A program made the translations under genes and the position numbers. A DNA stretch of 64,000 nt from Marinomonas atlantica (lineage in GTDB: Bacteria > Pseudomonadota > Gammaproteobacteria > Pseudomonadales > Marinomonadaceae), in NCBI RefSeq assembly GCF_001639725.1, contig NZ_LTAW01000003.1, positions 310,001 through 374,000 of the forward strand, written 5' to 3'. The notes under the pieces are model-generated. The model was not told the origin of the DNA, made no database searches, and was given only the letters and a program-made list of their open reading frames with translations. Shown one piece after another: positions 36,538 through 44,648 of the stretch (positions are counted from its first letter, which is position 1; each line of letters begins with the position of its first letter).

Positions 36538-37263
36538 ATGACTCACCTAAGTGTAAACCTAAATAAAATTGGGCTATTACGTAATTCTCGTGGCCGAGAT
36601 TACCCAAGTATGTTGACCATGGCACAGCGAACCTTAGATCTAGGTGCATTTGGCATCACAATTCATCCGCGTCCAGACCAACGTCATGCCACTTATCGTG
36701 ATGCTTATGATATTAAAGAGCTTCTAAAACAGTATCCTGGTCGTGAATTGAATATCGAGGGATTCCCGGACGAAAAATTCCTTGAAGTGGTGCTTGAAGT
36801 AGAGCCGGATCAATGTACTTTGGTGCCAGACGACCCAAATCAATTGACTTCAGATCATGGTTGGAATGTGGCTCGTGACCAAGATGCATTGCGTTCAGTA
36901 GTTGCTAAGTTAAGAGAAAAAAATATACGAGTTGTACTGTTTATGGATCCAATTCCAGAAAACATGGCGCTGGCTAAAGCGGTTGGTGCGGATCGTGTAG
37001 AACTGTATACCGAAGCGTATGCGAATGCTTATCATACCGATCGAATTGAACAGATTAATCAGCAATATCAAGCCGCTGCTCAAGCCGCGTTGGATTCAGG
37101 GCTTGGTGTTAATGCCGGCCATGATTTAGATTTGGAAAATGTAGCTTTGTTGTGTGCAGGCAAACGTATAACTGAAGTGTCTATTGGGCACGCATTAACG
37201 ATAGAAGCCTTGGATAGTGGCTGGGATAATGTTGTTAAGAAATATCTAGAAATATTGTCTTAA
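36538..37263 (+). CDS. pdxJ: Pyridoxine 5'-phosphate synthase, Bacteroidetes-like type
   Basis: Condenses 1-deoxyxylulose 5-phosphate with aminoacetone phosphate to pyridoxine 5'-phosphate. 241 residues from ATG 36538 (AGGAAG upstream); a TTG at 36523 is rejected. TIM-barrel residues present: His43 (ITIHPRP), His50 (QRH), Glu74 (NIEG), the VELYTE Glu, and NAGHDL. Unlike the usual proteobacterial form (VNIDHVATLR, TVHLREDRRH) it has VNLNKIGLLR and HPRPDQRH, and ends EVSIGHALTIEAL, features I associate with PdxJ of Bacteroidetes. It is not next to recO/acpS as is common, but heads an operon with tapT, DUF1244, lapG and lapD. Transfer is inferred. Confidence 0.9.
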   Translation: MTHLSVNLNKIGLLRNSRGRDYPSMLTMAQRTLDLGAFGITIHPRPDQRHATYRDAYDIKELLKQYPGRELNIEGFPDEKFLEVVLEVEPDQCTLVPDDPNQLTSDHGWNVARDQDALRSVVAKLREKNIRVVLFMDPIPENMALAKAVGADRVELYTEAYANAYHTDRIEQINQQYQAAAQAALDSGLGVNAGHDLDLENVALLCAGKRITEVSIGHALTIEALDSGWDNVVKKYLEILS

Positions 37264-37868
37264 TGACAAGCCCTTCTAGTAAGCGAGTAACGTGCTTGCA
37301 TTGTGGTTATCCATTAGGGCAGTGCGTTTGCCATTTAATCGTCAGCTTAGAAGGCGACATGACTGTTTGGGTGATACAAGATAAGCACGAGGCAAAGCAC
37401 GCGAAGAATACGGCTCGTTTATTTGCTTTGTGCTATTTAAAGACTGTCATTGTAAGTTTTGAAGATGCCGAAGAAATGAGCAATTTTTTTCAAAGCGTTG
37501 ATGCCGATAACAGCTTATTGCTATATCCCAGTGGTTGTTCTGAGGGTCTAGAAACGATCGAACAAAGTGATAAAGCTAAGGTCAAACATTTAATCCTGCT
37601 GGATGGCACGTGGCCAAAAGCAAAAAGAATGATGTTGCTTGAGTCAATGTTATTGAGGTATAGGCAAGTGCATTTTTTAACGCCACCCGTTTCAAAGTAT
37701 GATATTCGTAAGTCGCCAAACAACTTGGCATTATCGTCGTTCGAAGCCGCAGCTTATGGGTTGGAGTGTTTAGGAATGTTACAAATCTCTAAATTAAGAC
37801 ACTTTTTTAGTGCGGCGATCGCACTACAATGGTCACAGCAACCACAAGAGCATAAACAGCGCTCTTAA
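37263..37868 (+). CDS. tapT: tRNA-uridine aminocarboxypropyltransferase (DTW domain, TapT/YfiP-like)
   Basis: 201 residues. N-terminal zinc-ribbon-like cysteines (CLHCGYPLGQCVC), then the DTW-domain core with LLYPSGCSEGLE and LILLDGTWPKAKRMM, which names the family. Characterised members add the 3-amino-3-carboxypropyl group of SAM to uridine 47 in the tRNA variable loop (acp3U). The start shares one base with the pdxJ stop (TAATG), so the genes are translationally coupled. Confidence 0.85.
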   Translation: MTSPSSKRVTCLHCGYPLGQCVCHLIVSLEGDMTVWVIQDKHEAKHAKNTARLFALCYLKTVIVSFEDAEEMSNFFQSVDADNSLLLYPSGCSEGLETIEQSDKAKVKHLILLDGTWPKAKRMMLLESMLLRYRQVHFLTPPVSKYDIRKSPNNLALSSFEAAAYGLECLGMLQISKLRHFFSAAIALQWSQQPQEHKQRS

Positions 37869-37880
37869 GTAGAGGTATTC

Positions 37881-38177
37881 GTGGATAAACAAACCGAGTT
37901 AGAAGTTCAAGCCGCTGCGTTTCGTCGTTTGGTAGAGCATTTAGATGAACGCAAAGATGTGCAGAATATTGATCTAATGAACTTAGCGGGTTTTTGTCGA
38001 AATTGTTTGAGCAAGTGGTATGCCGCTGCAGCTCAAGAGCGAGGTGTAGAAATGGATTATGAGCAAGCTCGTGAAGTGATCTATAAGGAGCCTTATGCCG
38101 ACTGGAAAGCAAAGTATCAAGGTAAAGCATCAGCAGAGCAGTTGTCTGATTTTGCAAAGAACGCCCCTAAAGATTAA
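37881..38177 (+). CDS. DUF1244 family protein
   Basis: 98 residues, GTG start at 37881 preceded by AGAGG. The block DLMNLAGFCRNCLSKWYAAAAQERG with two cysteines and the following YEQAREVIYKEPYADWKAKYQ is the DUF1244 pattern. Small, all-helical, cytoplasmic; biochemical role not established. Twelve bases after tapT and five before lapG, within the same operon. Confidence 0.85.
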   Translation: MDKQTELEVQAAAFRRLVEHLDERKDVQNIDLMNLAGFCRNCLSKWYAAAAQERGVEMDYEQAREVIYKEPYADWKAKYQGKASAEQLSDFAKNAPKD

Positions 38178-38182
38178 TTTGC

Positions 38183-38875
38183 ATGACAGTATCGCTTCTA
38201 CGCTACAAACTAAAAAAGATTAATTGGCTTAATTGTGGGCTAATTGTTTTGTTTTTATTAAGTGCAGTAGAAGTGTCGGTTCTGAGTGCTGATGTATCGC
38301 AAAAGTATGTCAACTTAGCAAAACGCATAGGCGCTCAGTATGGCCCGCGGGCAGAGCTTAGAATTATGGCTTGGCGGCGAACGGTGGAAGAATCGCAGGG
38401 GCTCTCCGTCGGTCAAAAGTTACAAAATGTAAATATCTTCTTTAATATGTTGCAGTTTGTAAGTGATCAGCAACACTGGGGCAAAAATGATTATTGGGCA
38501 ACCCCCATTGAGTTCCTTGCTACAGGTGGTGGAGACTGTGAAGACTTTACTATTGCCAAATATTTCGCCTTGCGTGAGTTAGGCGTTCCAGATGAAAAAC
38601 TCAGGCTAGTGTATGTAAAGGCACTAAAGCTTAATCAACACCATATGGTGTTGGCATACTACCACACTCCAACATCTGTACCTGTTCTACTCGATAATTT
38701 AGATAAAACCATTAAACCTGCGGTTCAGCGAAAAGATTTATTACCGATATACTCTTTTAATGCTGAAAACTTATGGTTATCAAAGGAGAAAGGGCGCGGT
38801 CAACTGGTAGGCGGCTCTTCACGACTGAGCTTATGGACAGATTTAAATAACCGATTAACGGATTTAGAAGGCTAG
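38183..38875 (+). CDS. lapG: LapG-type periplasmic cysteine protease (BTLCP family)
   Basis: Calcium-dependent protease that cuts the N-terminal retention module of a LapA-type surface adhesin when not sequestered by LapD. 230 residues with one N-terminal membrane/signal segment (about 15-35). The triad is visible: Cys119 in TGGGDCEDFTIAKY, His154 in NQHHMVLAYY, Asp171 in LLDNL; Glu120-Asp121 next to the Cys matches the calcium site of characterised LapG. It is directly followed by lapD (10 bases). Confidence 0.92.
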   Translation: MTVSLLRYKLKKINWLNCGLIVLFLLSAVEVSVLSADVSQKYVNLAKRIGAQYGPRAELRIMAWRRTVEESQGLSVGQKLQNVNIFFNMLQFVSDQQHWGKNDYWATPIEFLATGGGDCEDFTIAKYFALRELGVPDEKLRLVYVKALKLNQHHMVLAYYHTPTSVPVLLDNLDKTIKPAVQRKDLLPIYSFNAENLWLSKEKGRGQLVGGSSRLSLWTDLNNRLTDLEG

Positions 38876-38885
38876 GAGACAACTC

Positions 38886-40838
38886 GTGACACTTTTTCGA
38901 CAATTACTTATTACTATTGTTTTACTGCTGTCTCTGATGCTTGTGGTGGTCATGGCGATTAATTTCCAGACAACTAAAAGTTATTTGATAGATCAGTTAC
39001 GCTCTACAACTCAGGATTCTGCAACGACCCTAAGTATGCAGGTTTCCGATTTCATGGCGCTTGAGGATTATACGTCTGTCGAAAGTTATGTGAATGCCGT
39101 GTTTGACAGTGGTTATTTCTCTGAAGTGAGAATACACGCCTATGCCACAGATGAAAATATTGTACGCAGTAATGCCATCAAGGTTTCAGGTGTCCCCACT
39201 TGGTTTACGGATGTTATTGATTTTGATGTCCCTACAGCAAAAGCCGTGATTTCTAATGGCTGGAACGAACTTGGTCAAGTTTACGTTACAGGTAGCGCTG
39301 GCTATGGCTACTATCAGCTTTGGCTGGCGTCACGAGACTTATTGTTATCCTTTCTTGCCATTGGAGCCGCTTGTGTACTGCTGGGGGGGTTAATGCTTAG
39401 ATGGCTATTTAAACCGCTGGTAGAAGTTGAAAAACAGGCGGAGGCCATTCAACAGCGTCGTTTCATCCAAATGAAGAATTTGCCAAAAACGCGTGAGCTT
39501 AAATCGGTGGTTGAATCAATGAATCGAATGGCAGCAAATCTAGAGCGAGAATTTGCGGCCGAAGCTCAAACGGCTCAGTGGCTCCAAGCAAAAGCATTTA
39601 AAGATCCAGTTAGTGGTTTGGGTAACCGAAACTTCTTTGAAAGTCAGGTCTCTGCCCACTTTGCAGATAGTGACAGGACGTATGATGGTTTGGCTTTATT
39701 GAGCTTACTGGATTTATCCAAAATTAATAATGAAATGGGGTATGAGGCGGCGGATAATTTCATTCGTACTGCCGCAGGGGTGCTTGAAAAGCATCTATTG
39801 AGCTTTCCTAATGCGACGCTTGCTCGTCTTAATGGTGCAGATTTCGTTGCCCTTATTCCGAACATTGAAACGGAACGACTGAAAGGGCTTGTTGGTGCCA
39901 TCATGGCGGATTTGCATGAATTGGTGGGTGCGCGTATCAGCTACTCTGATGCTGTTGCAAACATTGGCGCAGTGGTTATTGATGCCTCAGTTGAGCGTTC
40001 TAATGCCATGGCGCAAGCTGATGCCGCGTTGCGCTCAGCAAAACAGGCTGGTGCAAATCAGTTTAGTGTATTTGATTCAGATATGGGTCAACAGATGGCT
40101 ATTGGTCGTATGGCGTGGAAAGACATGCTGGAATACGCCATAGCGAATAAAAGCTTTGTGTTGCGTCGTCAGGCAGTTGCTTCAGCAAATGATCTTAACA
40201 TTTCGTTACAACAAGAACTTTATGCCAGTTTAGAATTTGAAGGTAAGCATTATCATGCGGGCTATTTTATTGGTTTAGCGGAACAGTTCGATTTGGGCGA
40301 GCAAGTTGATCAAGTGATTATTCAACGAGTAATTGATGCTATTGAAAGGTCGACTGACGTTGGTCCTTATGTCGTTAATTTATCAGCATCTGGCTATGCA
40401 AAATTATCGTTTGTAAGTTGGCTAGATAATAAGCTTCAAGAGTTGCCTGATAAGCTAAAGCAAAAAATAGCATTTGAAGTGTCTGAGCAAAGCGTCTTAG
40501 GTGCGGAAGATCATGCTTTTTTACTGGCACAAACGTTGAAAAGACATAAGGTAAAATTTGGTATAGATAATGTTGGCAAGCAGTTCTCAGCGTTTCAATA
40601 TCTACAAAATTTGATGCCTGATTATGTCAAAGTAGATCCATCTTATACAAAAATGGCAATTGGCAAAGAATCAGAATCATTTTTCATGCACACGCTGTGT
40701 AAGATGTTTAACAGCTTGAATATCGACGTCATTGCAACGGGTGTGGAAACAGACAAACAAGCTGAAATATTAAAGCGTTTTGATATTAGAGGCCTACAAG
40801 GTTATGGTATAGGAAGGCCTGTGGATTTTGATGACTAG
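38886..40838 (+). CDS. lapD: LapD-type c-di-GMP receptor (degenerate GGDEF-EAL)
   Basis: Inner-membrane receptor that binds c-di-GMP in the cytoplasm and then traps LapG in the periplasm. 650 residues, GTG start with AGGAGACAACTC upstream. Membrane segments at about 6-26 and 152-172 flank a periplasmic output domain with the conserved GWNELG (125-130) whose Trp contacts LapG. HAMP (about 173-225), then a GGDEF domain whose signature is NGADF (316-320) and an EAL domain whose EAL is replaced by QEL near residue 440, so neither cyclase nor phosphodiesterase activity is expected. It is paired with lapG. Confidence 0.92.
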   Translation: MTLFRQLLITIVLLLSLMLVVVMAINFQTTKSYLIDQLRSTTQDSATTLSMQVSDFMALEDYTSVESYVNAVFDSGYFSEVRIHAYATDENIVRSNAIKVSGVPTWFTDVIDFDVPTAKAVISNGWNELGQVYVTGSAGYGYYQLWLASRDLLLSFLAIGAACVLLGGLMLRWLFKPLVEVEKQAEAIQQRRFIQMKNLPKTRELKSVVESMNRMAANLEREFAAEAQTAQWLQAKAFKDPVSGLGNRNFFESQVSAHFADSDRTYDGLALLSLLDLSKINNEMGYEAADNFIRTAAGVLEKHLLSFPNATLARLNGADFVALIPNIETERLKGLVGAIMADLHELVGARISYSDAVANIGAVVIDASVERSNAMAQADAALRSAKQAGANQFSVFDSDMGQQMAIGRMAWKDMLEYAIANKSFVLRRQAVASANDLNISLQQELYASLEFEGKHYHAGYFIGLAEQFDLGEQVDQVIIQRVIDAIERSTDVGPYVVNLSASGYAKLSFVSWLDNKLQELPDKLKQKIAFEVSEQSVLGAEDHAFLLAQTLKRHKVKFGIDNVGKQFSAFQYLQNLMPDYVKVDPSYTKMAIGKESESFFMHTLCKMFNSLNIDVIATGVETDKQAEILKRFDIRGLQGYGIGRPVDFDD

Positions 40839-40863
40839 TTGTAGAGCCGTGTTATGGTAGTTT

Positions 40864-41214
40864 TTAAATCAAGGCGTCGTCATCACGAATTTCGCCAATT
40901 AAGGTGTCGTTATTACCTGAATGGATACTACGTACAAATTTTCGGCTTAATAGTTTTTTCTGCGCAGCCATGGGTAGCTCAGTAAATTGTATAAGCCTTT
41001 TGTCTGTCAATAAATCGATCAAGTCTTCTAATACACGCATCATATCTTGGTCGGAAGAGGTTAGTAGGTCTTGAGAGGATTCTTGACTAATTTTAGCGGC
41101 AAGAATTTCAGCCACGTAAGGGTCATTTGGAGCAACTAATACAGAGTATTCGTCGTCTTGATAAGGTGCGACATCTAAAATTGACCCCTGTGAGTTAATT
41201 TTTGCATAGAGCAT
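40864..41214 (-). CDS. Small conserved protein (often misnamed tryptophan synthase beta-like)
   Basis: 116 residues, acidic, no signal or membrane segment. The middle (DLLTSSDQDMMRVLEDLIDLLTDKRLIQFTELPMAAQKKLLSRK) matches short proteins of Pseudomonas and relatives that carry the label tryptophan synthase beta subunit-like; there is no PLP site and the name has no functional basis. Convergent with lapD, and divergent from the lapB gene. Role unknown; the position inside the lap cluster may or may not matter. Confidence 0.75.
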   Translation of the reverse strand: MLYAKINSQGSILDVAPYQDDEYSVLVAPNDPYVAEILAAKISQESSQDLLTSSDQDMMRVLEDLIDLLTDKRLIQFTELPMAAQKKLLSRKFVRSIHSGNNDTLIGEIRDDDALI

Positions 41215-41249
41215 GATAGATTCCTTTAGTTTTAAGCAATGTGGCCGTT

Positions 41250-41272
41250 ATACAATATTACTAGTATTGTAT
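41250..41272. promoter_or_regulatory. Inverted repeat upstream of lapB, possible operator
   Basis: ATACAATA-TTACTAG-TATTGTAT, a perfect 8-bp palindrome with 7-base centre, in the divergent region 80 bases before lapB and 36 after the start of the small minus-strand gene. Size and symmetry fit a regulator site; the nearby LuxR protein is one candidate. Confidence 0.35.
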
Positions 41273-41352
41273 GTTTCATATTTTAATCTAGCCAGTAGTA
41301 GTCAGATACTCCTATCTGAATATTGTTAGATTATCGGTAGAGTGTGTTTGAT

Positions 41353-44300
41353 ATGTCACTATTTTGGAAAAAGAAACAGACAGACGAACTTAGCGATGAG
41401 GCGCAAAAAGAGCAAAACTCTGCTTCTAAATCACGACAAGAGCGTCTTAAGGAGAACGCTCATTCTTGGTTGAATCTCGAAAAGGATTCCGAAATGCCAT
41501 ATGATGAAAGTGATGATTCTCAAGGTAAAGTTATTCGTGAAGACTCTTTTGAAAGTACTTCAGGGTCTATTTCGTCTAAAAAAACAGAGTTAAGTGATGC
41601 GTTGTTCTCCTTAGAACCTAGTACACTAGGTTCACGTGATGCAAAATCGGAAAGGACGGCTTCGCTGAGTCTAGATAGAGTTAAGACTCAAAATAGTAGT
41701 CAGACTGAACCATCATTATTTGATTTAGACGGCACGTTGTTTAAGAAAGCTAAAGATGTATTGTTAGCTGATAGTCATGAAAAGTCAGATGCTGTTGACG
41801 TAAAAAATCAGAGTAAGAATACAGAAGATTTATCTTATAAAAGATCGGATGTAACGGCTCCATTAAGATCTTCTTCTAAGCCGAACAAAGATAAACGTGT
41901 GCTTGCTTTTAAGACAGTTCCGAAAAGCAAAATCCTTAATCGCCCCACTGCTGTTGAAACCCAAAAAAGCGATGAAAAAAAATCGATATCTGAGAAAACA
42001 GAAAGCTCAGTTGGGGCAGAATCTAACTCTTCTAAACTTGCTATCAAAGCTCAATCCACTCCAAAAAAATCAGAATTAAATCAAACTGATAAGTCGAATG
42101 CTGCTGATTCTAATAAACCTAAGCGAAAAATCACTGTTGGTACAGTGCAAGTTAACAAACCTGAGGTGGCTTCAGAAAAACCGCAGCAGAAGAGAGTAAA
42201 AGTCTTTAAAGCACATCAGCACTCAGTACAGAATTTATCTTCCTCAACTCAAGTGTCTAAGCCTACTGAAAAAATTGAGAAAAAAACTTCTGTGCAGTCT
42301 GAACTTAAAGATCATAAAACTTCAAGCTGTGAGGAGAAAGGTGATAATAATTCTCAAATTGGGGAGAGTAATGGTACCGACAAAGCCTATTCAAATGTAG
42401 ATAAAGAATCAATTAATGCTTCAGAGCAGAGTCATGAAGAATTAGAGGCAGGTAATGATGACAAGCTGGGGCAACCTGAAGCGAAAGAGAAAAAATCCAA
42501 GTGGTATCAGCATTTAGAAAAGCTCGAATCTGTAGATCCTCTTGTAGATTGTCTTGTGAGTCTGACTAAGCATTTTGATAATCCGTATTCCGCTGATGGC
42601 ATTCGCTCTGGGCTACCTGTTTCTGACAGTGGTATGACGCCTGAGCTGTTTATGCGAGCTGCGAATAAAGTTGGTTTCGTCACTCGATTTGTGAAAAGGC
42701 CAATTCCAAAAATTGCGCAAGTGCTTCTTCCTGTTGTGTTGTTGTTAGAAGATAACCAAGCGTGTGTGCTGTTGGAAATTGACGCCGAAAATAGTCAAGC
42801 TAAAGTGTTTATGCCAGAATCTGGCGAAGGTGAAGTGTATTTGCCTTTGACTCAACTTGTTGATTTATATACAGGCTATTGCTTTTTTATACGTCCACAA
42901 TTTCGTTTCGATAAGCGCTCAATGGCTGCTGCTGATGTGCAGATTGGTGGTAAGCATTGGTTCTGGAGCACTCTTACCTCTTCATGGCGTATATACCGTG
43001 ATGTCATCATTGCTTCTTTATTAATTAATTTGTTTGCCATTGCTAGTCCTTTGTTTGTGATGAATGTATATGATCGAGTTGTACCAAATAATGCATTCGA
43101 TACTTTGTGGGTGCTAGCTATTGGTGCGACAGTTGTTTATGGCTTTGATTTCTTGCTGCGTTCATTGCGATCTTATTTTATTGATGTTGCAGGTAAAAAA
43201 TCCGATATATTGATGTCAGCAGCAATTTTTTCCAAAGTAAATAATATTACTATGGCTTCTCGCCCCCGCTCGGTCGGGGCGTTTGCAAAAAACCTACAAG
43301 ACTTTGAAAGTATTCGCGATTTCATTACGTCTGCGTCTGTTACCACGTTGGTCGACATTCCATTTATGTTTTTGATTGTAAGCATTATTTACTTGATTGG
43401 TGGGCCTGTGGGGTTCATACCAATTATTACGATCATAGCTGTATTTACCTATTCATTGGCTATTCAAGGGCCATTAAAGCGGTCAATTGAAGAGGGTCAA
43501 AAAACGTCAATGCAAAAAAATGCGGTCCTAATTGAGAGCTTATCTAATGCAGAAATGGTGAAGCTTAATAATGCTCAAGGTACATTACAGCAACAATGGG
43601 AGCAGGCCGTAGGTAATATTTCTGATTGGGGGCTAAAAACACGCCAACTTGCACAATCATGCTCATCTTTTGCCATGGTTGCTCAGCAAATGACTACAGT
43701 GGCTATGGTTGTAGTAGGTGTCTACATGATCGCAGAGCATGAAATGAGCATGGGGGCTTTAGTTGCATGTGTTATGTTGACGGGCCGAGCATTGTCGCCA
43801 ATGGCACAATTTGCAGGTTTAGCAGCACGTTATAATCATGCAAAGTCTGCTTACACAGGTCTCAAAGATATTATGGCTTCGCCTGTTGAGCAGCCAGATG
43901 ATATGAAATTTGTTCATCGTGCTAAGTTTGATGGAAGCTTCGAATTTGATGCTGTTTCTTTCTGCTATCCAGAACAGGAGCAAGAAGCTGTTAGTGACAT
44001 AAATCTGCATATTAAGTCAGGTGAGAAAGTTGCCATTATTGGGCGAATAGGATCGGGGAAATCAACACTTGGTAAATTGATGATGGGTTTATATGAGCCA
44101 AAATCAGGAGCGCTTCGAGCTGATGGAATTGATATGCGACAGATTAACCCAGTGGATTTACGTCGCAATGTTGGGGCGGTATCCCAAGATGTTTCGCTCT
44201 TCTATGGTTCAATTAAAGATAATATTTGCTTTGGCGTTCCATTTATTGAAGATGAGGCTATTATTCGAGCTGCTGAATTATCTGGTGTGTCTGAATTTGC

Positions 44301-44646
44301 AAACCGTAAAGCTTCCGGATTAGACAGTGTAGTGGGTGAGCGTGGTCAACACCTATCTGGTGGTCAGCGGCAAAGTGTTGCTATTGCAAGAGCACTATTG
44401 TTTGATCCAAATATTCTTGTTTTAGATGAGCCAACAGCTTCAATGGACAATACTACAGAAGCTAGAATGAGGCGTCGACTTGCTAACGTAATTGCGGACA
44501 AGACACTTATCCTCATTACACATAAATCCTCTATGTTAGATTTGGTTGATCGAGTTGTTGTTATGGATAATGGTCGTATTTTAGCTGACGGACCTAAAGC
44601 TCATGTATTAGAAGCTTTGCGTCAAGGTAAGTTGAAGGTGAGTTAA
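41353..44646 (+). CDS. lapB: LapB-type type I secretion ABC transporter with long disordered N-terminal extension
   Basis: 1097 residues from ATG 41353 (GGTAGAG 10 bases before; GTG at 41344 possible). Residues 1 to about 383 are low-complexity, rich in Lys, Ser, Glu and Thr, and predicted disordered by eye. From about 390 to 515 comes a C39-like domain without protease residues (the catalytic His position reads DNQACVLL), as in RTX/adhesin exporters. Membrane segments run from about 555 to 830. The nucleotide-binding domain has Walker A GRIGSGKST (897-905), signature LSGGQ (1001-1005) and Walker B ILVLDE (1021-1026). Pseudomonas LapB is about 700 residues, so the extra N-terminus is the odd feature. 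It should energise export of a large RTX adhesin. lapC follows after 2 bases. Confidence 0.88.
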   Translation: MSLFWKKKQTDELSDEAQKEQNSASKSRQERLKENAHSWLNLEKDSEMPYDESDDSQGKVIREDSFESTSGSISSKKTELSDALFSLEPSTLGSRDAKSERTASLSLDRVKTQNSSQTEPSLFDLDGTLFKKAKDVLLADSHEKSDAVDVKNQSKNTEDLSYKRSDVTAPLRSSSKPNKDKRVLAFKTVPKSKILNRPTAVETQKSDEKKSISEKTESSVGAESNSSKLAIKAQSTPKKSELNQTDKSNAADSNKPKRKITVGTVQVNKPEVASEKPQQKRVKVFKAHQHSVQNLSSSTQVSKPTEKIEKKTSVQSELKDHKTSSCEEKGDNNSQIGESNGTDKAYSNVDKESINASEQSHEELEAGNDDKLGQPEAKEKKSKWYQHLEKLESVDPLVDCLVSLTKHFDNPYSADGIRSGLPVSDSGMTPELFMRAANKVGFVTRFVKRPIPKIAQVLLPVVLLLEDNQACVLLEIDAENSQAKVFMPESGEGEVYLPLTQLVDLYTGYCFFIRPQFRFDKRSMAAADVQIGGKHWFWSTLTSSWRIYRDVIIASLLINLFAIASPLFVMNVYDRVVPNNAFDTLWVLAIGATVVYGFDFLLRSLRSYFIDVAGKKSDILMSAAIFSKVNNITMASRPRSVGAFAKNLQDFESIRDFITSASVTTLVDIPFMFLIVSIIYLIGGPVGFIPIITIIAVFTYSLAIQGPLKRSIEEGQKTSMQKNAVLIESLSNAEMVKLNNAQGTLQQQWEQAVGNISDWGLKTRQLAQSCSSFAMVAQQMTTVAMVVVGVYMIAEHEMSMGALVACVMLTGRALSPMAQFAGLAARYNHAKSAYTGLKDIMASPVEQPDDMKFVHRAKFDGSFEFDAVSFCYPEQEQEAVSDINLHIKSGEKVAIIGRIGSGKSTLGKLMMGLYEPKSGALRADGIDMRQINPVDLRRNVGAVSQDVSLFYGSIKDNICFGVPFIEDEAIIRAAELSGVSEFANRKASGLDSVVGERGQHLSGGQRQSVAIARALLFDPNILVLDEPTASMDNTTEARMRRRLANVIADKTLILITHKSSMLDLVDRVVVMDNGRILADGPKAHVLEALRQGKLKVS

Positions 44647-44648
44647 TC

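Noticed and set aside
40864..41214. Tryptophan synthase beta subunit
   Set aside because: Only 116 residues with no PLP lysine or TrpB motif; the label is a known misnomer for this small family.
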